This document shows positions 43,349 through 51,861 of a DNA stretch of 64,000 bases, piece by piece. The DNA is from Bacteroidales bacterium (GTDB lineage Bacteria > Bacteroidota > Bacteroidia > Bacteroidales > Tenuifilaceae): contig JACJXC010000004.1 of NCBI GenBank assembly GCA_020636835.1, positions 124,001 through 188,000 on the forward strand. The letters run 5' to 3'. The translations under genes were made by a program, and so were the position numbers. The notes under the pieces were generated by a model that had not been told where the DNA came from, did no database searches, and worked only from the letters and a program-made list of their open reading frames with translations. Numbering within the stretch: position 1 is the first letter of the stretch; every line of letters starts with the position of its first letter.

Positions 43349-45775
43349 CTAATGTAAAATTTCGATGGCCACGCCACCATAAAAAGTAGTACCATATACA
43401 GGAGCGTACATAAAAGCAGCATCGTCCAAATGTTTTTCGGTTTGCACGTACCCCAAAATATTGTTAACACCAGCATACAACTTCACACCCCGAATTGTTT
43501 TTGCCACACGGGCATTGAACAGCATAAACCCATCGGTTTTTTTGATTTTAGACTGATCGCCCACCAGCGGATCAACCTCCTCGTTGTAGTAATCGATGTA
43601 CATTTCGCCTTGGTAACTGCCAATAAGGGAGAACACCCAGGTATTGGGACTATACTCCAGTTTAAGATTCCCGGTAATAGCAGGAAACCTCGAAATATAC
43701 TTACTATCCTTTTCGTACGAAGTGCCCACCCAATCTTCGCGAACATTTTTATACTCGCCTTGGTTATAGGTTAAATCAACGCCAAAATCGAAATGCCTTG
43801 AGATGCTAGCCATCGCCGACAACTCAACACCCTGAACAAAAGCATCGTCGATATTTTTCCACTGGTAGTTATACCCCATTGCCGATACATTGGCATCGGC
43901 ATCGGTAAACCCAATCTTATCCTTCAAATCGGTGCGGAATAGGTTTACGCTAACGCGCATGGCGCGTCCGTAGTAATCGGCAGAGAAATTGTAACTCACC
44001 GAGGTTTCGGGATCGAGATCGGACGATTTCCAAACCCTTGGCGATCCGCTACAAAGATGCAAATCCTCCGAGAACCCATAGGGCGCGCGGAATCCCGTTC
44101 CAGCATTGGCTCTGAACGTAAATTTATCGGAAAGTTTATACTTGATTGCTAAGCGCGGGCTAACGCTGGTTTGCTCAAAATCAGTTTCGGGAAATGCCGA
44201 TGCAGAAAACACCTGACGATCGGTGGTATACTCCTCGCCAGACTTATGGTAATCGCAACGGATTCCGGGAACAACCATCAACTTTTCGCCAATGCTCCAC
44301 TCATCCTGCAGAAATGCACCAAACTCGCGAGCCGATTTCTTGGCATTGGATCGGTAAGCCTCACCCACAAAACTACTGGCCGGATCAACCACAACGTACA
44401 TCCCCGATTCTTTCAAGTTATCGTAAAAACCTTGCACCCCGACCAAAACATTATGGCCACCAATTTTCTTACTAAGCGAGAGGGTTGATGTTAAGGAATA
44501 CTCGTCGGCCAAATAGGGTCGCATATTACGCACATCGGGAGCGCTGTCCTGATGGGTAGCCATGTAATCGCCCAGGAATGAATCGTTGGTAGCTTCGCGG
44601 CTATGATTCACGTACCCAAACATAAAGTTCAACTCGCTATTCCCTGCAAAGCTCTTTGTATAGTTAAGGTCAGCCTCATACCTATCGGTGGTAATCCCCT
44701 CGGTTCCATCGGTTAATGGATTCTTATAATAATCGTCGGTGATTGTACCGCCCTGGCGTTTCTCGAACACTGATTTTCCGCGGATTCGCAACTTCTCATT
44801 ACTCGAGAAAGGATTATCAATAAATAGGCTGAAACCCGCATTGGTAAGGTTGGTTTCCACCCTATCGGAAACGCCATCCTTCTTCAACACCTCGCTACGC
44901 GAGAGCCCGGTACCAGTTTCATCAATAGCCCCATCGGACATCCGCTGGGCATAAACGTTCAACCCAACATTACCCCGCTCGTTCCGCAACGAGGAAGAAA
45001 TATTGTACCGATTGGATTTATAGTTACCCATCTGCACATCCACCAGGGTTGATGGAGCCATAGAGGGCTCTTTGGTAACAATATTAATTGCACCGGCCAC
45101 AGCGCTGCTCCCGTAGAGAGCCGATCCGGCGCCCTTTACAACCTCAATACGGCCAATATCGAGCGTACTGAGCTGTTGAAGGCCATACACACCAGCCAAA
45201 CCGGAATACATAGGCTGCCCATCGATAAGAACCTGGGTATGCTCGCCACCCAAGCCCTGCATCCGGACCATGGTAAAATTGCAATACTGGCACTGATTCT
45301 CGACCCGAATCCCAGGCGTACCCTCTAGTGCCTGATACAGATTGCAGGCATTCTTACTCTCTAGCGATTTTGCGGTAATAACCTCGGTACGCACCGGCAC
45401 ATCCTTCACATAGTGCTGGGTTCGGGTTCCGGTTACCACAACCTGCTCGAGATTGAGCATATCATCCTCGAGTTCAAAAAAAAGTTGAACAGCCTTTCCC
45501 TGCTCCATTACCACTTCGCGCTCCAATGTCTTATACCCAAGGGCACGCGCAACAATAACGCACTTTCCAACAGGTAAATTAGCCAATTTATAATGGCCAC
45601 TACCATCGGCAGTGGTTCCCATAGTAGTCCCCTTTACAATTATGGATACAAATGGGATATGCTCCTTGGTGGTTACCGACTTCACATCGCCAAAAAGCAT
45701 GGCGTCGGTTTTCTCCTGCGCATGGCAGAATATTAATAATAACAAACCTACTGTTAATGTAAAAAAACGTTTCAT
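43349..45775 (-). CDS. TonB-dependent outer-membrane receptor
   Basis: 808 aa. A signal peptide (1-19), a CarboxypepD_reg-like domain (about 25-105), a candidate TonB box (VVVTGTRTQ, 112-120), plug (about 125-235) and a 22-strand-type barrel with a terminal aromatic-containing strand. The plug carries C162-x-x-C165 in NQCQYCNF, a pair shared by a group of Bacteroidota receptors. It is last in a run with flavodoxin and two small genes, suggesting uptake of iron, haem or another metal complex; the ligand is inferred only. Confidence 0.92.
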   Translation of the reverse strand: MKRFFTLTVGLLLLIFCHAQEKTDAMLFGDVKSVTTKEHIPFVSIIVKGTTMGTTADGSGHYKLANLPVGKCVIVARALGYKTLEREVVMEQGKAVQLFFELEDDMLNLEQVVVTGTRTQHYVKDVPVRTEVITAKSLESKNACNLYQALEGTPGIRVENQCQYCNFTMVRMQGLGGEHTQVLIDGQPMYSGLAGVYGLQQLSTLDIGRIEVVKGAGSALYGSSAVAGAINIVTKEPSMAPSTLVDVQMGNYKSNRYNISSSLRNERGNVGLNVYAQRMSDGAIDETGTGLSRSEVLKKDGVSDRVETNLTNAGFSLFIDNPFSSNEKLRIRGKSVFEKRQGGTITDDYYKNPLTDGTEGITTDRYEADLNYTKSFAGNSELNFMFGYVNHSREATNDSFLGDYMATHQDSAPDVRNMRPYLADEYSLTSTLSLSKKIGGHNVLVGVQGFYDNLKESGMYVVVDPASSFVGEAYRSNAKKSAREFGAFLQDEWSIGEKLMVVPGIRCDYHKSGEEYTTDRQVFSASAFPETDFEQTSVSPRLAIKYKLSDKFTFRANAGTGFRAPYGFSEDLHLCSGSPRVWKSSDLDPETSVSYNFSADYYGRAMRVSVNLFRTDLKDKIGFTDADANVSAMGYNYQWKNIDDAFVQGVELSAMASISRHFDFGVDLTYNQGEYKNVREDWVGTSYEKDSKYISRFPAITGNLKLEYSPNTWVFSLIGSYQGEMYIDYYNEEVDPLVGDQSKIKKTDGFMLFNARVAKTIRGVKLYAGVNNILGYVQTEKHLDDAAFMYAPVYGTTFYGGVAIEILH

Positions 45776-45814
45776 GTGTTTAATATTTAAGAAGAAATAG
45801 TTTTGTAATTAAGA

Positions 45815-46312
45815 CTAGTTAAGCTTTCCCTTGATTTGATCGACCCAGGCGGTAATTCGGGTATTAGTCAAATCGGATTGATTCTCGTCGTCGAGCGCAA
45901 GGCCCACAAACTCGCCATCAATAACAGCCTCGGAATGATCGAAGGTATAATTATCGGATGGGCAGAACCCTACAACAGTTGCCCCACTACCCTTAACCGT
46001 ATCGAACAACATCCGCATGCCATCCACAAAGCTATCGGAATAAACCTCGGCATTACCCAAGCCAAAAATGGCCACAGCCTTACCGGCCAAGCTATTCTTC
46101 TTGAAATCGGGCAGAAAAGCCTCCCAGTCGTCCTGCAAATCGCCAACACCCCAGGTGGATGTACCCAGAATTAAATTATCGTACTCCTGAATCTTCGACA
46201 CGGGCTTATCGGCCACATCGTACACATCAGCCCCAAGTATATAGGCAATCTGCTTGGCTACCATCTGCGTTGTTCCAGTTGAGGAACCATAAAAAACCGC
46301 TGTTCGTTTCAT
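45815..46312 (-). CDS. fldA: Flavodoxin
   Basis: 165 aa long-chain flavodoxin. The FMN phosphate loop is GSSTGTT (residues 9-15), the isoalloxazine loops are TSTWGVGDLQDDW (about 51-63) and GLGNAEVYSDSF (about 84-95, long-chain type insertion follows). It is a one-electron carrier that often replaces ferredoxin under iron limitation. It lies 39 bases before the TonB receptor and 32 bases after a small unknown gene. Confidence 0.97.
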   Translation of the reverse strand: MKRTAVFYGSSTGTTQMVAKQIAYILGADVYDVADKPVSKIQEYDNLILGTSTWGVGDLQDDWEAFLPDFKKNSLAGKAVAIFGLGNAEVYSDSFVDGMRMLFDTVKGSGATVVGFCPSDNYTFDHSEAVIDGEFVGLALDDENQSDLTNTRITAWVDQIKGKLN

Positions 46313-46344
46313 ATATTAATTATTTTTAAGTGATTGATTGATAA

Positions 46345-46593
46345 TTATTTTACTTTATTACCATTTGCAACCTGCAAGCCAACAATGCCACATCGACCGG
46401 GAATAGAGGAAGCATTACGGCCCAAGCCGTAAGCCAGCAACTCCTTCGACACCCCATCGTGCCCATTACCCATTGATTGGAAGTTTTCGGGATTGGGAAC
46501 GGTGGTTTGCCAATCCTCGCGCGGAATGCTTAACCCGCCCACCATGAACAACCGGGCACTGGAAGCACTCTCTGTTAAATCGATGTACCTCAT
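46345..46593 (-). CDS. Small protein of unknown function in the flavodoxin operon
   Basis: 82 aa, not recognised. It has no TM segment or signal, one Cys in PGRCGIVGLQ and a Gly/Asn-rich middle. Support for being real is its position: five bases after the upstream gene stop and 32 bases before flavodoxin, all on one strand, and no competing frame. It may be a flavodoxin-linked accessory protein; this is inference. Confidence 0.55.
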   Translation of the reverse strand: MRYIDLTESASSARLFMVGGLSIPREDWQTTVPNPENFQSMGNGHDGVSKELLAYGLGRNASSIPGRCGIVGLQVANGNKVK

Positions 46594-46598
46594 AGCGT

Positions 46599-46946
46599 TT
46601 AGTTTAGGTTATTACAAAAGTCTATTTTAGTTAACGCGTCAACCTTAAGCCGGGGCACAGCAACGGCCAACAACCGCTTAAGCTCATCGAGTTCCGGCTT
46701 ACTAAGCATCATGTTTATATGGGGATGCCCAACGGGAACAATGATTTTACGGTTGAATATCGATCCGCAATTCACTAACTCCCAATGTCCTCCATCGAGC
46801 CTTCGGAAGTAACTGGCAAACTCGTAAAAATCCTTGCTGGGCAGGTTGAAGCTAAGATTATTAAACTCTAGGTGAACCCCTTTGCACTTATTACAAAGGA
46901 ACACCTGACCGTTAGCTGTACGGCTAAGCATTGTAATTTTACTCAT
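46599..46946 (-). CDS. Small cysteine-pair protein (DUF6686-like) heading the flavodoxin operon
   Basis: 115 aa from the ATG at 46946; a 13-residue extension to 46985 is possible but starts in non-conserved residues. It carries an F-L-C-N-K-C pair near residues 16-20 and a histidine-containing phrase VPVGHPHINMML, so metal binding is possible. The family name is from recall and uncertain. It is first of four genes ending in a TonB receptor. Confidence 0.6.
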   Translation of the reverse strand: MSKITMLSRTANGQVFLCNKCKGVHLEFNNLSFNLPSKDFYEFASYFRRLDGGHWELVNCGSIFNRKIIVPVGHPHINMMLSKPELDELKRLLAVAVPRLKVDALTKIDFCNNLN

Positions 46947-46985
46947 AAACGGAATAGGTATAGTTTGACGTAGAAAGGGGCACAC

Positions 46986-47193
46986 ACCACAAGCAGGCCT
47001 TTATGGCACAACGATTTGCGCAAATTCAAGGCAATATGTTTCGGCACTAAAGAAATAACAGATAAAGGCAGCATCTCTCCTTGGCTTTATTTAGATTAAA
47101 TTAAAGCACAAAGAAAGGATGAACCGCAACGTATATCAATCCCAATTTTCAGGGATTATATGCCGCCGCAATCACTATTAATGGGGAGATAGA
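46986..47193. other. Intergenic region upstream of the flavodoxin operon
   Basis: 208 bases with no gene. It contains TTTAGATTAAATTAAA (47090-47105), an imperfect palindrome sharing TTAGATTAA with the suf upstream site at 53911. It may hold an iron-responsive operator; no clean TAnnTTTG box was found on the minus strand. Confidence 0.35.
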
Positions 47194-47781
47194 TTAGCTG
47201 TCGAGACAGATCAACTTCTTCGAAATGGCATAAATAGTAAGACCTGGCAAACTCTTGATATCGGTTTTCTCTACAATGTTTTTCCTATGGCTAATCACCG
47301 TATGCACGCTGATATTGAGTTTGTCGGCAATTTCCTTATTGGAGTAGCCCTTGGTGAGCAACACTAAAACCTCGGCCTCGCGCTCGGTGAGGCCATCGCT
47401 GGAATTTGCATCGTGAACACTCTCGGCATGGAAACTACTAAGCTTGTCCACAATACTCTCCACTGAATCGGTTAGCGAGATAACAAAATCGAAACGAGCC
47501 AACAATTCGCTGTCGAACAACGAGTAAACAAAGGCACCCCAGACCATATCGGGCAACCCCTTCCGAATCCGAAAGAACTCGCACTCGCGATTCTGTATCA
47601 ACGCTGGATTTACAATAACAAGATGGAACTGACGTTTTGATGCAAAACGCTGAAGTTCATCAACACTCCCAAACCTGCACACCGCAAAATGGTGCTGGCT
47701 CTTCAGCAGCAGGTTGGACAAACCTTCCCAAACAATCGACGAAGGCTCCACTATGGCAATACTAAGCCTATCGATGCTCAT
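47194..47781 (-). CDS. LuxR-type regulator with a degenerate receiver-like domain
   Basis: 195 aa. Residues 1-120 resemble a receiver fold, but the phosphoacceptor position holds Asn (N58 in LVIVNPALI), the acidic pocket has only E12, and the usual Lys is absent. Residues about 130-190 form a LuxR/FixJ HTH (LTEREAEVLVLLTKGYSNKEIADKLNISVHTVISHRKNI). It overlaps the hemerythrin gene by 14 bases, so the two are translated together. Non-phosphorylated signalling is inferred. Confidence 0.88.
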   Translation of the reverse strand: MSIDRLSIAIVEPSSIVWEGLSNLLLKSQHHFAVCRFGSVDELQRFASKRQFHLVIVNPALIQNRECEFFRIRKGLPDMVWGAFVYSLFDSELLARFDFVISLTDSVESIVDKLSSFHAESVHDANSSDGLTEREAEVLVLLTKGYSNKEIADKLNISVHTVISHRKNIVEKTDIKSLPGLTIYAISKKLICLDS

Positions 47782-48490
47782 CGATTTTGTGCTTTTCGAT
47801 TTCGTCGACCAAAGGGAGCAAAACCATCTCCTCGATGGTTGAATGAATATTCAAATCGCGCTCCAACTCAAACAGACTATAGAGAACACGGCGCCGAAGG
47901 GTAAAATCGTCCTTTAACGAAACGTGCTTAAGTAGCAACATCTTCAAATCCGACAGTTTGGTTTCGATATCGGTATGATGCTCGCGGTACTCGCGCACCG
48001 AGAACTTTGACTGAGTAATATCGGGATTGCTTTTTAAGAGTTGACAAAAATAGGGGAATGCCACCTCATCCTCGTAGTTCAGATGCTCAATCACCTCGTC
48101 GAAATACTCGTTGAAGAAACGTTCAATTTGAGCGATATCCTCTTTATCCTGATGCTGGTAAAGCTGTTGAATATAGTTTTGTATCTCGGGATACTTATCC
48201 TTTTTATAGAAATTATGGGTATTTTTCAAAAAATTAATGATGGGCGAAACCGCCAAATCATCAACACTAACCTCGGCGGCATTAGGGTAGAAGCCATTGT
48301 ATAAATTTGAAATAACCAGGAATACCGACATGTTGACATTATTCTCTGCACATAAACGCTCTATGGTTTTATCGCCAACTGCATAGTCAATTTCAAAGTA
48401 TTCCATCATTAGCAGCAATGTCGGATTCTCATTAATCAATTTCGACATTCGCATACTAGGCTTAATGTAGGTTTTATGCGTTTGGTACAT
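47768..48490 (-). CDS. Hemerythrin-domain protein
   Basis: 240 aa. Residues 1-80 are an RIC/ScdA-like N-terminal region (MSKLINENPTLLLMMEYFEID). The hemerythrin fold follows with di-iron ligand candidates: H in NTHNFY (about 91), H-x3-E in EHLNYEDE (about 137-141), HH in YREHHTD (about 165), H in LLKHVSL, and H-x3-E in IHSTIEEM near the end. Such proteins bind O2, NO or iron. The 14-base overlap with the LuxR-type regulator suggests a sensor-regulator pair. Confidence 0.9.
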   Translation of the reverse strand: MYQTHKTYIKPSMRMSKLINENPTLLLMMEYFEIDYAVGDKTIERLCAENNVNMSVFLVISNLYNGFYPNAAEVSVDDLAVSPIINFLKNTHNFYKKDKYPEIQNYIQQLYQHQDKEDIAQIERFFNEYFDEVIEHLNYEDEVAFPYFCQLLKSNPDITQSKFSVREYREHHTDIETKLSDLKMLLLKHVSLKDDFTLRRRVLYSLFELERDLNIHSTIEEMVLLPLVDEIEKHKIDEHR

Positions 48491-48523
48491 GGTGTCAACA
48501 GTATTTATATCAAAATAAAAAAA

Positions 48524-49333
48524 TTACATAAACAGCAGCAAACTCATGGCCATAACCATCATGCCAAGGATTAACCCCCAAATGGAGTGGTGGTGCTCGC
48601 CATACTCGCGGGCAGCCGGCAACAGCTCGTCCAACGATATAAAAACCATAATTCCTGCCACACCGGCAAATAGGATTCCAAAGGTTAACGGGCTCATAAT
48701 GGGCATCAAAACCAAGTAACCCACAATAGCCCCAACGGGCTCGGCCAACCCCGAAAGGAACGACAGCCGGAAAGCTTTCCGCTTATCGCCCGTGGCAAAA
48801 ACTATGGGAACCGAAACTGCAATTCCCTCAGGAATATTGTGAATGGCTATGGCAATGGCAATAGCAACGCCCAACGAGGGGTTCTCGAGGGCTGCAGTAA
48901 AAGTGGCTAACCCCTCTGGGAAGTTATGGATACCAATGGCCAAAGCCGTAAAAACTCCCATCCGCATTAACTTACTGTTCCTAACCGGTTTGCCCACCAA
49001 TTCCTCAACGGTGTGGATCTCGTGTGGGTTTTCGGCCGATGGAATAAACTTATCGATCAGGGCAATCACCATCATCCCTCCAAAAAACGAAATCACGGTA
49101 AGGGTTGTTCCGCCCATCTCGCCCAGCGGAATTACCAACGACTCCTTGGCCTTTTGAAAAATCTCCACAAACGATACGTAAATCATCACTCCCGCCGAAA
49201 AACCCAGTGCTACGGACAGGAATTTAGTGTTAGTATGTTTAGTAAAAAAAGCAATTGCACTGCCTATCCCCGTGGATAAGCCTGCAAAAAGGGTTAACCC
49301 AAAAGCCACTAAAACTGTATCAAAATCTGCCAT
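48524..49333 (-). CDS. zupT: ZIP-family metal transporter (ZupT-like)
   Basis: 269 aa with eight TM segments. The paired ZIP metal-site motifs HNFPEGLATF (TM4) and HNIPEGIAVSVP (TM5) are intact, which is diagnostic of the ZupT branch that imports zinc and also iron or manganese. It lies 33 bases before the hemerythrin gene and 46 bases after the GSCFA gene on the same strand. Confidence 0.95.
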   Translation of the reverse strand: MADFDTVLVAFGLTLFAGLSTGIGSAIAFFTKHTNTKFLSVALGFSAGVMIYVSFVEIFQKAKESLVIPLGEMGGTTLTVISFFGGMMVIALIDKFIPSAENPHEIHTVEELVGKPVRNSKLMRMGVFTALAIGIHNFPEGLATFTAALENPSLGVAIAIAIAIHNIPEGIAVSVPIVFATGDKRKAFRLSFLSGLAEPVGAIVGYLVLMPIMSPLTFGILFAGVAGIMVFISLDELLPAAREYGEHHHSIWGLILGMMVMAMSLLLFM

Positions 49334-49379
49334 AATCGGAAAAATATAATTCGGTTAAACCCCAAAGCAAGCAAATTGT

Positions 49380-50366
49380 TTATCGAAGTTGCGAATTTAA
49401 CTTTTCTATTTCATCATCGAAATTAATTCCGGAATGATTTTCCATTATTTGCGCTATTTGCGTGAGGGTTTGAGCAATAAACCGTTGATGCTCAACCGTA
49501 GCAGGATTGAACGGGCGATGCCCCGCTGCCTGAACAATTTTACGAATTTGCGCGATTAGCCCTTCGGATTCCTTATCGATAAAAGATTTTGCAAACTTAG
49601 CCCAAATATACTCAATAGCCATAGGCGATGGATGCAGCATATCGGTATCGTAAAAGCGGTAATCGCGCAAATCGTCCATCATGATTTCGTAACTGGGAAA
49701 ATAGAAGGCATTGTCCGGGAACATTCGCACCAGCGTATGCACAGCAACAATTAGCGTCGATTTGCTGACCTGGTTCCCCTCGGCCCCATCCTTCCAATGG
49801 CGGATTGGACTAACGGTGAAAATTATCCTCAGGGCGCTATTCATCGCCAACAACTCCGCGATGCGATTCGACCAAATAGCTACAATCTCGTCAACGCTCA
49901 TAAGTTGGTGATCAAACTCCTTGGCTGGAACCTTATGGCAATTGACCACCACTTGACCAGAACTCTTCAACCGGTAAACCCGAGCAGTTCCGAACGTTAC
50001 GACGAGATTACTAAGGCCAAGCATGAAACGATGCCCCTCGCCCACCGCGTTATTAATACGTAACAAGCACTCCTCCCTACTCACCGACGAAAAACGGGTG
50101 TGATGATCGTAGCTGAACCACAACCCATTCCTAAACTGGAGATCGGTTTCGGAATACTTCCGGTTCTCAACAAGGCTTTGCAAACTCTTGTCGATGGAGA
50201 ACGGGTTATAAACCACACCGAAGGGATTAACCAGCACGGGCATCTTATTCTCGCGCATTATTGCACCTACATTCTCGGTAAAGCACGATCCCACAAATAG
50301 CGTTGATGTGTTAAATCCAATGCTAAACGGGTACTTAGGAGCCTCAACCTCGGTTCGGAGCTTCAT
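49380..50366 (-). CDS. GSCFA-domain protein
   Basis: 328 aa. The naming motif GSCFTENVG is at about residues 27-35; the YDHHTRFS and TVSPIRHWKDGAEGN blocks follow. The GSCFA domain resembles SGNH-type hydrolases and its substrate is unknown. It lies one base after the alpha/beta hydrolase gene, so the two are almost certainly co-translated. Confidence 0.9.
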   Translation of the reverse strand: MKLRTEVEAPKYPFSIGFNTSTLFVGSCFTENVGAIMRENKMPVLVNPFGVVYNPFSIDKSLQSLVENRKYSETDLQFRNGLWFSYDHHTRFSSVSREECLLRINNAVGEGHRFMLGLSNLVVTFGTARVYRLKSSGQVVVNCHKVPAKEFDHQLMSVDEIVAIWSNRIAELLAMNSALRIIFTVSPIRHWKDGAEGNQVSKSTLIVAVHTLVRMFPDNAFYFPSYEIMMDDLRDYRFYDTDMLHPSPMAIEYIWAKFAKSFIDKESEGLIAQIRKIVQAAGHRPFNPATVEHQRFIAQTLTQIAQIMENHSGINFDDEIEKLNSQLR

Positions 50367-50367
50367 A

Positions 50368-51198
50368 TCAATCCAGGTGTTTGTCGATCCACTCCTTTAT
50401 TCTTCCGAATACATCGTCGCGTTGAGCCTCGTTGTGAAGTTCGTGAAAAAGGCCAGGCCACTCAATGTAGGTTGCATCGGGCATTGAATCGGCCACCGCC
50501 CGACTGGCTATCACAGATGTAATACTGTCGGCACTCCCATGCATAAATAAAGTAGGTATCTTAATGCGTTTTGAATTCCGAAGAGCGTACTCACCCGCAT
50601 CTTTAATTGATGTATATAGTCGGGGCAAGATCCTGTTGTGAATCAGCGGATCCTCGGCATACTTACGCACCTCCACTTCGGGATGGCAAATTGCCTCGGG
50701 CCTCACGGGCGACCTGTACGGGTAGAACGGGAGAACGAAACTCATCACGCGCAAAAACATATCGACATACGGGGAATTGGGCTGAGCCAGCCGAATCCAC
50801 GGCGAAGTAACAATCAGCAACTTAATGGAAGGCGAACGCCTAATGGCGTAGTTAATGGCGATATTGCCCCCCATACTATGTCCATAAAGGATAATGGGTA
50901 AATCGGGGAACTGCTCTCGTACCTTGGTAATAGCCAGATCCACCTCGAACAGCAAATGCTCGTAGCGTCGAACATGACCGGGTTGCCCATCGGACATCCC
51001 GTGCCCAATGTGATCCCACGAATAAAAGGCATAGCCACAGTATGCAAATTGCTTAGCCCAATGCAAATAACGCCACGAGTGCTCACCATGACCATGAACC
51101 AAAAGCACAACCGCCTTAGGCTGCGAAACTGGCAACAAATGCCAAGCAAACAACTTATTTCCCCGAGAGGTAGTCCACCACTCTTTAACTGCTTCCAT
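50368..51198 (-). CDS. Alpha/beta hydrolase (monoacylglycerol lipase-like)
   Basis: 276 aa. The oxyanion loop HGHGEHSWRY, the nucleophile elbow GHS108MGG, the acid D224 in GSADSITS and H252 in FHELHNE form a complete triad in the order of the lysophospholipase/monoacylglycerol lipase branch (Hydrolase_4). It has no signal peptide. It is followed after one base by the GSCFA gene. Confidence 0.9.
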   Translation of the reverse strand: MEAVKEWWTTSRGNKLFAWHLLPVSQPKAVVLLVHGHGEHSWRYLHWAKQFAYCGYAFYSWDHIGHGMSDGQPGHVRRYEHLLFEVDLAITKVREQFPDLPIILYGHSMGGNIAINYAIRRSPSIKLLIVTSPWIRLAQPNSPYVDMFLRVMSFVLPFYPYRSPVRPEAICHPEVEVRKYAEDPLIHNRILPRLYTSIKDAGEYALRNSKRIKIPTLFMHGSADSITSVIASRAVADSMPDATYIEWPGLFHELHNEAQRDDVFGRIKEWIDKHLD

Positions 51199-51243
51199 AC
51201 CAAATGTTTTTAATAAAATTCTTATATATTACTAGAATACATG

Positions 51244-51693
51244 TCAATCCCAAACATACCGCCAAGTTCCGTCGCCCTGTCGTTTCCAAACGGTGTGAAA
51301 CACCCCTGCGGATTTAACAAGGTTACCCATCGAGTCCTTTGCTACAAAGGTATATCTTCCGTAGGTATAACCCAAATCGCCACTTTCAGCAACATCTACA
51401 AAATCGACCTCCCATTCCAGAATAGCATCTTTGTAGCGAGATTTCCCAAAATGCTCCTCAATTGCGGTTTTGCCGATTATCAATGACTCATCAGCCCGAC
51501 GCATAACCGCGTTGGAGTCAGCAAAAAAAGCGAAACCCGCCTGCATGCCTTGCTCTTTTACCATTTTGGCAAAATCATGCTCGGCCTGGATGATTTCTTG
51601 CTTGTACTTTTCTTTATCGACCACAGAACCCCTGTTTTTGCAGGAAACTGTAATAATGATAGATATTATTAGATATGGCAATAATCGTTTCAT
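51244..51693 (-). CDS. DUF4440 / SnoaL-like lipoprotein
   Basis: 149 aa. The N-terminus is a lipoprotein signal (IISIIITVSC, lipobox near C17). The rest is an NTF2-like cone fold: AEHDFAKMVKEQGMQAGFAFFADSNAVM, GKTAIEEHFGK and the final GTWRYVWD strand. Such proteins have varied or no known enzymatic activity. It lies upstream of the hydrolase gene on the same strand with a 45-base gap. Confidence 0.85.
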   Translation of the reverse strand: MKRLLPYLIISIIITVSCKNRGSVVDKEKYKQEIIQAEHDFAKMVKEQGMQAGFAFFADSNAVMRRADESLIIGKTAIEEHFGKSRYKDAILEWEVDFVDVAESGDLGYTYGRYTFVAKDSMGNLVKSAGVFHTVWKRQGDGTWRYVWD

Positions 51694-51861
51694 AGCTTTA
51701 ATTTAAAACTGAAACATCCTTTACATTCTAGTAAATATAAGCAATAAATAGATATACCAATTTATCATAAAAAAATATTTAACAACACTTGGCATTGAAT
51801 CAGTAAAAATATACTTTGCGAACCTTTACCGTCCAACGCTTAACCACTAATCTTAACTTGT

